The position numbers were made by a program, and so were the translations under genes. 64,000 bases of DNA from Phytophthora hibernalis (lineage: Eukaryota > Oomycota > Peronosporomycetes > Peronosporales > Peronosporaceae), in NCBI GenBank assembly GCA_012656075.1, contig JAAKBF010000263.1, positions 94,535 to 158,534 on the forward strand. The letters run 5' to 3'. Positions 33,366 to 43,032 of the stretch are shown one piece after another; the stretch's first letter is position 1, and each line of letters begins with the position of its first letter. The notes beneath the pieces are model-generated. The model made no database searches, was not told the DNA's origin, and saw only the letters and a program-made list of their open reading frames with translations.

Positions 33366-33623
33366 AAGGCACTCTAACGGCAACGCTAGAGTCTCCAACG
33401 TGAGAGTCATAGCACCCACGATTTCAAGCATGTAATGTATGAGTACATCTAGAGACCCGACCCGGTGTCCACATTTTTCTAACGCTAGCGAGCTTCTCAC
33501 GCAGAACACCGTTGAAATGTAGACTCAAAACTTACGATCGTGTTCACTACCCTGTTAGGCATAACATTTCACTACGCGTTTGGCGGATGAGTGACACTAC
33601 ATTTCATTATGACCACCACTCGG

Positions 33624-34105
33624 CTACTGGGCTCTCTCTCGGCAGTCCGAAGTTCGGCAGGCATGCGTGAACCATGTTTCACCATAATCCACCGTGATTT
33701 CTTCTCCAGGATTGGTGTTCCTCGTCGCCTTGGTCATAACGTGAACTTCATAGTTGTGGCGCATCTCAATAAACTTTGGATTGGGATCGCAGCTGTGGTT
33801 GATGTAGCGCACGACGATTCCCCATTCTTGAGTGTCAATAAAAAGCCGTTTGTGGCCCCGTCCTGTAATGAAACGACGTATTCAGATTGGTGTGGATCAC
33901 GCTGGTAGTCGTAGGCGGTGAGCAACCCGGTGTACGGAGCAATGGTAGTTCCGACGCGAATCAAATCCGCGGCAGCAGCCGCCGCTTCTAACTGCACCCG
34001 CTTGCTACAGGAGCTCTCTACTTCTGCATGCAAATGCAAATCGTCTCCCTCTGCTGCCGCTGCTTCGTCGTCAGTTCTAGCAGCTAAAACGATAACGTTG
34101 TCCAT
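33624..34105 (-). pseudogene. SET-domain protein fragment
   Basis: On the minus strand a start at 34105 opens an acidic Ala-rich N-terminus, then TTIAPYTGLLTAYDYQRDPH and EYVVSLQDGATNGFLL. After a frame change near 33835 the SET core continues MRYINHSCDPNPKFIEM and NPGEEITVDYGETWF, then a CRTSDCRERAQ end. The pseudoknot motif (R-x-INHSC-x-PN) and the catalytic-type GEEIT-x-DYG are intact. The domain is short at its N-terminal side. It abuts the minisatellite block at 34136, so its 5' part may have been replaced by repeats. It differs from the SET gene at 10419-11577. Confidence 0.65.
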
Positions 34106-34135
34106 TTCCTCCCGACCATCGTCTTCCTCGTCTTC

Positions 34136-34904
34136 TCTGCTGGGCTGCTCTCCTCTATCGGCCCGCTCGTCGTCGCTGCTGGACTGCTGGCTTCAACTTC
34201 GCTGCTGGCCTGGAATTTGCTGCTGGCCTGTTCCTCGCTTCTGGCGTCACCCTCGCTGTTGGCCTGTTCCTCGCTGATGGCCTGCTCCTCGCTTCTAGCT
34301 AGCTCCTCGCTGCTAGCTAGCTCCTCACTGTTGGCTTCAACCTCGCTGCTGGCCTGTTCTTCGCCGTTGGCCTGCTCCTCGCTGCCAGATAGCTCCTCGC
34401 TGCTGGCCTGTTCCTCGCTGTTGGTCTGCTCCTCGCTGCTAGCTAGATTCTCGTTGCTGGACTGCTCCTTGCTTCTGACCTTCTCTCCGCTGGCGGACAG
34501 TTCCCCGCTGCTAGCCTGCTCCTCGAGTCGAGGAGCCCATTCCCGTCGTTATCCGCCGTGGCGAATGCCAACTCCCTCCAGTCGATTTTCTTCGGCATCC
34601 GGGACGGGCGGATTCAGGAGAATGCCCGTCACTCTTTGGAGTCCGTGGCCACATCGATTCGAGACAATGCCCGTCACTCTTTTGAAGTTGTTCGTGAAGT
34701 TCTCCGCCGCCACAGAGAGCCAGACAGTGAACCCCTGTTTCTGTCTTTATGTGGAGGTACCTGGTTTTTCTGTGTTATTCAGTAAATCAATGTATTAATC
34801 TGAAATCAATGTGTTATGCAGAAGTTTGTGGCATTTAAATTTTTGCTGTGTTTTCATGGATTTAATGTGCCGAAACGTAAGATAAGGTGTTTTAATGCGT
34901 TCTC
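34136..34904 (+). repeat. Minisatellite-bearing repeat block, forward copy
   Basis: Partner of 30414-31190 in the opposite orientation. From 34160 to about 34510 it is an imperfect array of 15-21 bp units (GCTGGCCTGTTCCTCGCTG and variants). The last 194 bp (34711-34904) recur at 38857-39050 with two mismatches and form the left end repeat of the DIRS-like element. Confidence 0.8.
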
Positions 34905-35300
34905 GTAAAAGCCAACACTGTTACCAGGCCTGAAAAACACAGAATTTTATTTGTGTTTTCGTAGAAGAGGCTGAAGGCGGCATCTCCTCCCCATTTATGG
35001 CCCCCGCTGACAGACAGGGCGCTGCGCGAGCCGGACAGCATGCGTGCGAGCCAGGCGGCCAAATCAAGCATGTTTCGGTACGGTATCCAACCGCATTTTG
35101 AGAATTTAGCTTGCCGATTGGGGTTACCGTACACATTCCTGTGTAACATTTGGTGTGGTATTGCAGGCATGCGAACGCAAAACCAAACGTGTTTTGCGAA
35201 TCGATAGTACCGTGTTTTGCACATTTCAGCTGTCGAATTTGTGTGAACGTACACATTATTGTGTAAAATTGTTTGTGGCCCATTGGCGTCATTTTGAAAG

Positions 35301-36113
35301 ATGGACCGTGGGCATCTCATGAACAGTCCATCATCCTCAACGCGTGCTCGCGCCTCCGACAACGAACGCAACCCGCGCGGACCTCGCGCGTCAAACACTA
35401 GCCGTATCCCACCAGAAGAATTTTCCCAACTTCCGCTCGGTGAGGACGGACGCAGACTGTGTCTGAAATATCTGTCGAAACCGGGCTGCCAGTTCTCGAA
35501 ATGCTCCAACGCCCACTTTCGACCAGACTCACTAGCAGACGGAACACGAAGGATCATCTCGGAGTGTTGGGAGGTCTCGGGACTCAATTTGCCGATTTAT
35601 GACTACCTATGCAGCTGGTGCGACCGACGAGAACACCCTCGCGAAGAGGAGAGACAACTGCGTTACAAAAGCTTCATGTCAACTCTGCATCGCATTCGGG
35701 CCACGAGCCAAGCTTCCATCCATGAAAATCATAAGAACAACAACGTTGGATTACAGCTACCGCCACTCCGTCCAACCCTGGTAGATGAAATCGACAACGA
35801 CCAAGTTCATTTTTGGTCCAACTTAGCCGAGCTCGGCAAGTGGAAACTACCGGATATCGTGCGGCTCCTTCGCGGTCAAACATCATCAGATCCCAGGCCC
35901 AATAAAGATCTGTACGAAATTTCGCCGCCGGCCGACACCGCGCTAGTCCCAATCGTCGACAAATGGAACGACATAGTCCGGCACGGCGTTCGACCGGAAT
36001 GGATCAACGGGTCGACTCCAAGACAGACCACACGTCCCCGAAACCACTCTGGTATTCAACGCTTGTCGAAGCAGATACGTCGTCACCTGCGCACCGGACA
36101 ACTTGAAGGCTGA
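35301..36113 (+). CDS. DIRS-like Gag with CCCH zinc finger
   Basis: 270 codons. The N-terminus is disordered; a CCCH-type zinc finger (CLKYLSKPGCQFSKCSNAHF) lies at about residues 53-72, where nucleocapsid function is expected. The C-terminal part ends IRRHLRTGQLEG before TGA at 36111-36113. The reverse transcriptase starts in the same frame immediately after this stop, so Gag and Pol are separated by only one codon. In the family Gag packages the element RNA. Confidence 0.7.
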   Translation: MDRGHLMNSPSSSTRARASDNERNPRGPRASNTSRIPPEEFSQLPLGEDGRRLCLKYLSKPGCQFSKCSNAHFRPDSLADGTRRIISECWEVSGLNLPIYDYLCSWCDRREHPREEERQLRYKSFMSTLHRIRATSQASIHENHKNNNVGLQLPPLRPTLVDEIDNDQVHFWSNLAELGKWKLPDIVRLLRGQTSSDPRPNKDLYEISPPADTALVPIVDKWNDIVRHGVRPEWINGSTPRQTTRPRNHSGIQRLSKQIRRHLRTGQLEG

Positions 36114-37669
36114 TACCTCATTGTTGATGCGCGGCTAATTGATCAATGGACAGAGGTTTTCGTCAGCCCACTCGGAGCCGTCATTAAGACCGGGTCAGCA
36201 GCAAGCGATATCCGCCCAATAAACGACTACTCGATTCCACTCGGCGCGTCGGTCAGCGACTACACCATTCGGGATGGCTTCCTTCGATCTCGTACATCCC
36301 CTCGGGATATCGCAAAGCGAATTCACCGACTCACGTCTTCTCACATCAGAGAACGCGTGTTGATGATGCTCGGGGATGTATCGGGCGCTTTCCGCCACAT
36401 CCCGATACATGCTGACTCGGTTCACATGTTCACTTTCGTCTTCGAAAATCTTCTCGTTATCGATCTTTCGTGCGGGTTCGGCTGGTGTGGATCACCAGCC
36501 TTTATTCACTCGCAGGCTCCACCATCAACTCGCTGTACGAGCACGACAGCCAATTGAGCCGCCGGTTTACCGGCAACGTGTGGTGCGACGACCACACGTG
36601 CATCGAGGTGGACACCGGATCGAAATGTTTCGTTGCCAATCTGTCGCTACGACGAGCGATGGCTACAGTTCTAGGGCCTACCGCGATCAACGAGCAGAAG
36701 TTCACTGTTTGGTCCACCGAGTGCGAGGCATTGGGGCTCCTGTGGGATACGACGACTGCGACAGTATCCATACCCGCTGAAAAACTTGCCAAATCATCAA
36801 CTCGAGTCCAAAGTATACTGTCCGACGGAATCGCGTCACGAACCGCCCTCCTCAAGGTGATCGGTAGCCTCCGTCACGTGGATAGCTGCTTCTCACCCGC
36901 GCGCGCCTTTCTCCAATGTCTACAAGAAGCAGCGTCGGGGTGTCCTAAGTACGGCCAAAGCCCGCTATCATCGTCGACAATCGAAGACCTTCGTTGGTTT
37001 CACGCCATTCTTCTCCACCCGGCACGGTTCAACGAGATACCCGTCATTCATTTCGCGGAAGTATCGAAACCAAAATTTCATGTGTTCATGGACGCCAGTG
37101 GAGACGGACTATGTACGCTCGAGCCTACTTTGAAAACTTACATTCGTCAGCGATTCTCGGATCATGACCGGCAACATGACTCTATCAATGTCAGAGAGCT
37201 CCGTAGTGCAGTCCTCGCAGCTCTTCATTGGGGACCATACTGGGAAGCAACAAGTACAACAACGCGTGCGCATGTCCAATTCCATATCGACAACACGAGT
37301 GCAGTCGCATGGGCAAACCGACGCACGAGCCGAAATCCAATCGCCAAAATGGACAGTCGACTACTATCCCTCGCCGAATTCCAGTACAACCTCGTTTTCA
37401 CCGCATCGCACATCGCCGGGAAACTTAACGTTATGGCCGACGCCGGATCTCGCGTGTGGACGACTGACCACCCTCTCGCTGGCGTATGGACTAACATGTC
37501 GTCTTCGTGGACACAGACTCGGCTAGAAGAACCTTTAGACAATCTATCCGCTGTCTGGGATCAATACTCCGCCGACACGCCCTGGCAGACTCTACCACAG
37601 CCGCGTACGACCGACACTGGGATCAGTGGTGCCGATTCGCCAAAAGAATGGGGTGGTCAAGATGGCTAA
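36114..37669 (+). CDS. DIRS-like reverse transcriptase and RNase H
   Basis: RT motifs: VFVSPLGAVIKTG, the DIRPINDYSIPLGASVSDY segment, MLGDVSGAFRHIPIHA (first catalytic Asp), FGWCGSPAF, then after a frame change VWCDDHTCIEVD (catalytic DD pair, about 36580-36615). RNase H-like motifs follow: FHVFMDASGDGLC (about 37078), NVRELRSAVLAALHWG, FHIDNTSAVAWANRR and NVMADAGSR, as in DIRS polyproteins. The frame change at the TTT of about 36502-36504 is a one-base loss. This entry starts right after the Gag TGA; no Met is at that point, so expression would need readthrough unless the TGA is a C-to-T error or mutation of CGA. Confidence 0.8.
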
Positions 37670-38554
37670 CACCCTCGACAGCCTCAAAACGACTAGGGTA
37701 CTTCGCCACTTCCTGCTGGACCGGTGGATGGAACACTCACCACAGCGGAAATCAGTACTCTACGATCAAGTTAAAACTCGCCAGCATCCGCTGGTTTCTT
37801 CGCCGATACAAAGACCTGTCCCTGCCAACAAGCCCGAGGCTCGACCTGTTACTCCAAGGTATCAAACGCCTATCTTCACCTCGACAAAAGAAACAGCCGC
37901 TGACTCCGTCATTCCTGCGTATGCTCCACCGCTCTCTCGATATTTCCAAACCAAGACAGCACTTGCTATGGGGAGCATCGTCATAGGCTACTTCTTCCTT
38001 CTTCGGAGATCAGAATTCCTCAAAATTGGCCAAACGCGTCGGTTCTACTGCCTGAAGACCAACAACGCATTTTTCTCCGACGACAACGGCAGACGAGTGA
38101 CGCGGAAACTTGCCACATCCGTGACAATCGGCCTGGAAGGCGCCAAAAACGACCAATTCGGTCGTGGCGCCTGGCGTACCATGAATTCCTCCGGCGACAA
38201 ACTGCTCTGTCCCGTCCAAGGGCTCCACCATATTCTCCGAGCACGAAAATTGCTAAAGGTCGATGAACACCGCGCCTGTGCGCCTCGCTCACAGCCCGAG
38301 AGGTTGTGACAGCCATTAAGAACACGGCGCGAAGGATCAGTGTTCCTGCTGCCAGCTACTCGTCTCACTCAATCCGAATTGGAGGCGCGACAGCTCTAGC
38401 CGCTGGAGGTGCAAACAAACTCTCTATAAAGTTCCTCGGTCGATGGCTATCAAATTGCTACGAAGAGTACCCGAGATTGGCGGCCACGGAGTCAAAGGGG
38501 CTATCGCAACGAATGATACGACCAGCCCAATCATCACGCGCGGCGAGCAAATAA
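37507..38554 (+). CDS. DIRS-like tyrosine recombinase
   Basis: Overlaps the RNase H end by about 160 bp in another frame, as usual in DIRS elements. The N-terminal SAM-like core is seen (DSTTAAYDRHWDQWCRFAK, LLLQGIKRLSSPRQKKQPLT), then the catalytic domain: GYFFLLRRSEFL (first catalytic Arg), HSIRIGGATAL (H-x-x-R box, about 38370) and RWLSNCYEEYPR (catalytic Tyr region, about 38445). All expected residues of the R-H-R-Y set are present. Two one-base losses break the frame: the GGGG near 37970-37973 and one near 38295-38310. The enzyme would integrate a circular DNA copy. Confidence 0.8.
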
Positions 38555-39076
38555 TCTCAGCTCTGGGGCCGCTCACCACGCCCTCCGACTCGACCGCAGC
38601 AAACAATACATCTCTTTGCCCCAAGTGACTTGCGTGATGGAAAGTGGAAGTATCCTGGAAGGATACTCCTATTTCCGGAAGCATAAGAAGCGGGCGACGT
38701 GCTGCTTCATCGCAGACTGCGACAAGGTCGCCAGGTCAAGTTTAGAGTAGAGCGTGTAGTTATCTTAGCTCACTTCCGTTCTCACATCGTTCGCAGCACT
38801 CGAACCCGCCTGACCACGCCCTCCGACTCGACCGCAGCAAACAATACATCTCTTTGCACAGAGAGCCAGACAGTGAACCCCTGTTTCTGTCTTTATGTGG
38901 AGGTACCCGGTTTTTCTGTGTTATTCAGTAAATCAATGTATTAATCTGAAATCAATGTGTTATGCAGAAGTTTGTGGCATTTATATTTTTGCTGTGTTTT
39001 CATGGATTTAATGTGCCGAAACGTAAGATAAGGTGTTTTAATGCGTTCTCCCAGTTTCCCTACTTCTATTTCTGTG

Positions 39077-40344
39077 TTAGAAAGAGTGATCGGTTTGCCG
39101 ACGAGAGTCTGCACTGCCCATGCTAGAAATACTGCTAGATCGCGGACGCATGCCGGAGTTGCAAAATGTGTTTGTTGATTTCCCACTGCTCCATGATAAC
39201 TCGCCAGTGGGATTCCAACACGTGTCTTGCCCCTGGTGTTCTGCTAGGAACTCCTCACGCGCAATTGCCACGGCGCTGGTGTTCTGCACCTCACTAATGC
39301 ACTCTGAACAGAATGTACGTTTCTTCTCGAGTATTGTGAAGCGGTCGGGAGCTACTGCACACACCCGTTTCTTCGAGTAGCATTTGGAGCAGATTTCTCG
39401 ATTGCAGCCCTTGCAGGTGCTCATGAATCGTGATCGCTTGTGGCATACATTGCATCGAGCGGGGACGAGGACCCTTACAGCTGCGTGAGAAGGTTTTGTC
39501 GACGGAGCTCGGAAGTCGCTAAGGTCATCGGCAAAAGAGTACGTCCTTGACGAGGCAGAGCTCCATCCGCAGCTTTTGCGCATTTTCCATGCCAGTTTCT
39601 TCGCCAGCGCGCACTCGCTTTTCCGCGAGAATGCAGACCACTGAGAAGCGATCGCCTGGAGCGTCAGGTTGCCGAGCATTTCGTTCTGCGTGCGGAACTC
39701 GAAGAACCCCGCACGTAGCACTCGACGGTCGTAGGGGTTTTCTGACGGTAAAGCGAGCAGACCGACATGTTCAGGCGTTCGATGCCGTGGGTGGTCTCAA
39801 AGCTCGGGAGCTCTGGAAATGCAACCGAGTGCGAGATGTTGTACCCGACGCGCTCATGCTTGGCTGTCTCTACGATCCCAGAGGCGTCGAGTGATACGAA
39901 ATCACATTTGGAGTTGTAGAGTCTCCACTTGATGCTGATGTGGCGGAATGGGTTCTCGAACGTCGGGCGTAGAATTTCGCACAGCACTTTGCTGTCCTGA
40001 ACGCCGTCGTTCGTGCAGGCGGACTTGATTTTCATGGACTCGTCGGTGGTGGCGACAACGCCGTACATGATGTCGTCGAGCTTACCCTCGAAAGTGCCAA
40101 GCAGCAGAAGCTGAGGCGTGGTCGGACCCTGCTGCGTAGCCCCCAGGCGTTCCTTGTAGATGCGAGCGCCGTCCCGCCGACGGACTTCGCGCCACCTCGC
40201 CGGATCCGCCAGTCCATCCTTGGTCACAAGCAGCGTGTTGCACTGCTCGATGTTGTGGGTCGCCAAGGTCTCTGCGAGATTGTGCAGCATGGTGGCGTGC
40301 TGCATGGTCACCTCCAGAGGCGGGAGCCGCTGAGAGAGACGCAT
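39077..40344 (-). CDS. START domain plus FYVE-like zinc finger protein, paralogue 3
   Basis: Start at 40344 (MRLSQRLPPLEV). Helical N-terminus (LHNLAETLATHNIEQCNTLL), RWREVRRRDGARIYKERL, START core (LLLLGTFEGKLDDIMYGVVA, ENPFRHISIKWRLY, CDFVSLDASGIVET, VGYNISHSVAFPELP), then VECYVRG, GFFEFRTQNEM and a zinc finger (CNVCHKRSRF, CKGCNREICSKCYSKKRVC, FCSEC) with a Ser-rich tail. One C is missing on the plus strand in 39707-39710 (minus-strand GGGG), which splits the gene; with it the length is 423 codons including the stop. It is divergently oriented to paralogue 4, its closest relative here, about 1.2 kb away. Confidence 0.87.
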
Positions 40345-41537
40345 AACTGTCTGGGTTTGAATTCGGTGCGGCGGCTGCAGCTAGGTGACAGGCTACCGAT
40401 CTTCTTGTCATCGACTATTCGAAAGCGATTCTGAGTCGTGACGCGAGTTCTCCGACGCGCCCCGAAGTCGACAGCTAGCTCGAAGATTAGTCCCGGAGCC
40501 CGTTTCTATTATCGAAGTCTGCCGAGCTCCGCAAGTGGGTGAACTCCGGAGCCAAGCGTCCGGGGCGTGGTGGTGGTCAGCTTCACGGGAAGCGTGTATG
40601 GAGTCTAGCCATCGGCGAGGTTGCACCGCGGCGCCGGACACTTTGACGCAACGAGTGGTCAGCGATCGATTCAGTATCGTGCTCGAATACTGAGGTCGAT
40701 GCTGGATCATGAGTCATTTTCAGCACGAATCGAGCTCCTCGATGGTCGACTGACGGTGCCAATCCAGACAGGGGATTTCGAGACCGGTGCCTACGGATTT
40801 TTAGGCACGCAGCCTTTCCAGAGTGTTGGCGGCATTGGCAGCTAAGAACCTTGGCCCACGTGCATGGAAGCCAGGATCAGTCAAATCGTTTTCGAGCAAC
40901 AGAGTTACTGTTGTCAGGTCCGGCGCAATCCTAGCCGTGACCAGCGGTGGTGACCACCGTCATGCTGGATTATCGTGAGCACGGTCTGTCTGGATTCATC
41001 TGCCGGCCTTGTCAACACTTCTGCCGAGGCGCAACCTATGGATATCTCGGACGAACCATCTTGCTGGTGTTGCAGTTCGGTGTTTGTGCAGTTACGGTAA
41101 AACCTGTTAACGGTATGCGAACAGCTTTGCAGTTCCGCCCAGCTCTGCAGTTTTGTCACGTTCGCGCATGCCTCCACTGGCCAGCATGCCATCCTTGCCC
41201 CCGTGTCAGGAGGACCGGGATTTCGTCGCCAGCAATGACCAAGGAAGACGTTCCGACCCCAGTCTCGGGGTCACTACTCTGTTACGTTACCAGCCCCACG
41301 AGACACTATAAAGTCCAGAGCTCCAACAACATGTACAGCGCGGCGCGGCTTATTATTCTGCTTATTCTTCTTGCCTGCTGACTCTTCTTTGATAAATGAA
41401 GCACGGAGGCGAGATCCAGCTGAAGCACTGTCCCCGGTGCTATAATTTGTTCTTGCTTCGCTTGCACCACACTGAGGCGCTCGCTCGGCTTTCCGTAGGC
41501 GACATGGTCACTGTCATTTTAGAACCCAGCAGCAAAC
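40345..41537. other. Intergenic between divergent paralogues 3 and 4
   Basis: Presumed bidirectional promoter region. No gene was recognised and no repeat was seen; short frames on both strands lack any family pattern. Confidence 0.5.
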
Positions 41538-42807
41538 ATGCGGCTCGTTCACTTGTTACCAGAGCCCACCATTTCTAGGCAGGACTGCAACATGTTGCAG
41601 CACCTAGCAGATACCCTGGCAGGACACAACATCGCGCAGTACAACACCCTTGTGATGACCAAGGACGGTCGCGCTGACCCCACCGATGGCGCGAAGTCCG
41701 GCGGCGAGGCAACATGCGCATTTACAATGAGCGCCTCTCTCGTTCAGCTCAGTGCCCCGCCACGCCACAGCTTTTGCTCCTCGGCACCATCGAGGGCAAG
41801 CTAGAGGACATAATGTATGGGGCAGTGGCCACCACCGACGAGGCGATGAAGATCCAATCTGCCTGCACCAAGGACAGCGTTCGCGACAGCAAAGTGCTGT
41901 ACGAGATCGTCCGCCCCAGCTTTGATGACCCGTTTCGCACCGTGGCCGTGAAATGGCGGCTGTACGAGGACCGCGACTACGTGTCGCTCGACTCCACAGG
42001 TATTACCAACGTCCGCGGACGCGAACGGATCGGGTACAGCATTTCGCACTCGATTGCTCTGTCGGAGATTCCGAGCTTTGAGGACACACACGGCATCGAG
42101 CGGGGAAACATGTCTGTGTGTGCCCTGTACCGTCAGAAAACCCCTACAACGGTGGAGTGCTACGTGCGGGGCTTCTTCGATTTCAAGACACAGAACGAGG
42201 TGCTCAAGAACATGTCGCTCCAGGCCATCGCCACACAGTGGTCGGCCTACGCACGGAAGAGCACGTGCGCCTTAGCCAAGAAACTTTCCTGGAGGGTGCG
42301 CAAGAACTGCGGCTGGAGTTCGCGGTCTTCTCGAACGTACTCGTTCGCGGACGACCTGGACGATTTTGTAGCGCCGACACAGCGACATCAACCGCAGAGC
42401 TCCCACGAATCTCCTAGGTGTTCAGTGTGTAACAAAGGGTCGAGGTTTCTAGCGTCGATGCGACGCACCTGCACAAGCTGCGAGCTGCCGGTTTGCTCAA
42501 GTGCGCAGTCAAGACGACGGTCGTCGCTCTCGCTCCGGACCAGCACACGGTACTGGAGCGGAAGCGCTCGTTCTGCGTGTCGTGCGTGACCGCAGTCGAG
42601 AGTTGTGACGTCCTGTCCATCGCGAGGGAGGAACTCGTAGGTCATCAAGAAGAGGAAGACGACGATGCAGCTTACTGGGCGCGCCTGTCGTCCATGACCG
42701 TGAGCTCCAGCAGCTACTCGAGCGTCGCGTCTCGGCACAGCAGTCTGGCTAGTCTCGGCAGCAATCGCTGTAGTCTCATCGGTCGAGGCGGCAGTGACGT
42801 CGCATGA
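41538..42807 (+). CDS. START domain plus FYVE-like zinc finger protein, paralogue 4
   Basis: Start at 41538 (MRLVHLLPEP), aligned to the start of paralogue 3. Helical lead-in (MLQHLADTLAGHNIAQYNTL), START (MRIYNERLSR, LLLLGTIEGKLEDIMYGAVA, DDPFRTVAVKWRLY, RDYVSLDSTGI, IGYSISHSIALSEIP), VECYVRGFFDFKTQNEV, then a zinc finger (CSVCNKGSRF, CTSCELPVC, FCVSC) and a Ser-rich tail. Two one-base losses: at ACC, 41682-41684, which separates the N-terminus from START, and at AA, 42499-42500, inside the zinc finger. With both, 424 codons including the stop. Most similar to paralogue 3. Confidence 0.87.
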
Positions 42808-43032
42808 AGCACGACGTATTATCATGTAAGCAGCACCGTCGGAAGTGTGTATTATCATGTAAGCTTAGTAAGCGGCAGCGGAAGTGCTGCACCAAGTTGA
42901 AGTTGTGTGAAACCAATGCGTTCAACGTCACCTCAATGAGGTAGTTTTGTACTCTAATGATAGCATCCCATCAGTCATTCTTCCAAATAGTGACGCAGCA
43001 CTTCTAATTCCCGCCTCACCATCATATCTGCA
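42808..43032. other. Intergenic
   Basis: Contains a duplicated GTATTATCATGTAAGC-like block (about 42818-42833 and 42849-42864). Nothing else recognised. Confidence 0.5.

Larger units (their letters stand above)
34711..39050 (+). mobile_element. DIRS-like tyrosine-recombinase retroelement
   Basis: Gag-like, reverse transcriptase/RNase H and tyrosine recombinase frames follow each other on the plus strand between two near-identical 194-bp direct repeats, 34711-34904 and 38857-39050 (two mismatches seen). A 45-bp perfect direct repeat (ACCACGCCCTCCGACTCGAC and onward) occurs at 38575-38619 and 38813-38857, the second copy abutting the right end repeat. Such split repeats fit DIRS/PAT/Ngaro-type elements, which integrate with a recombinase instead of an integrase and leave no target duplication. 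The high identity of the ends points to recent activity. The left boundary is complicated by the minisatellite block. Confidence 0.75.

Noticed and set aside
30572..34798. Long frames rich in Leu, Ala, Ser and Cys on both copies of the minisatellite
   Set aside because: They follow the unit length of the repeat, appear in mirrored form in both copies and have no domain; treated as repeat artefacts.
40408..40710. 100-codon minus-strand frame upstream of paralogue 3
   Set aside because: Low-complexity and without any family feature; probably 5' flanking sequence.
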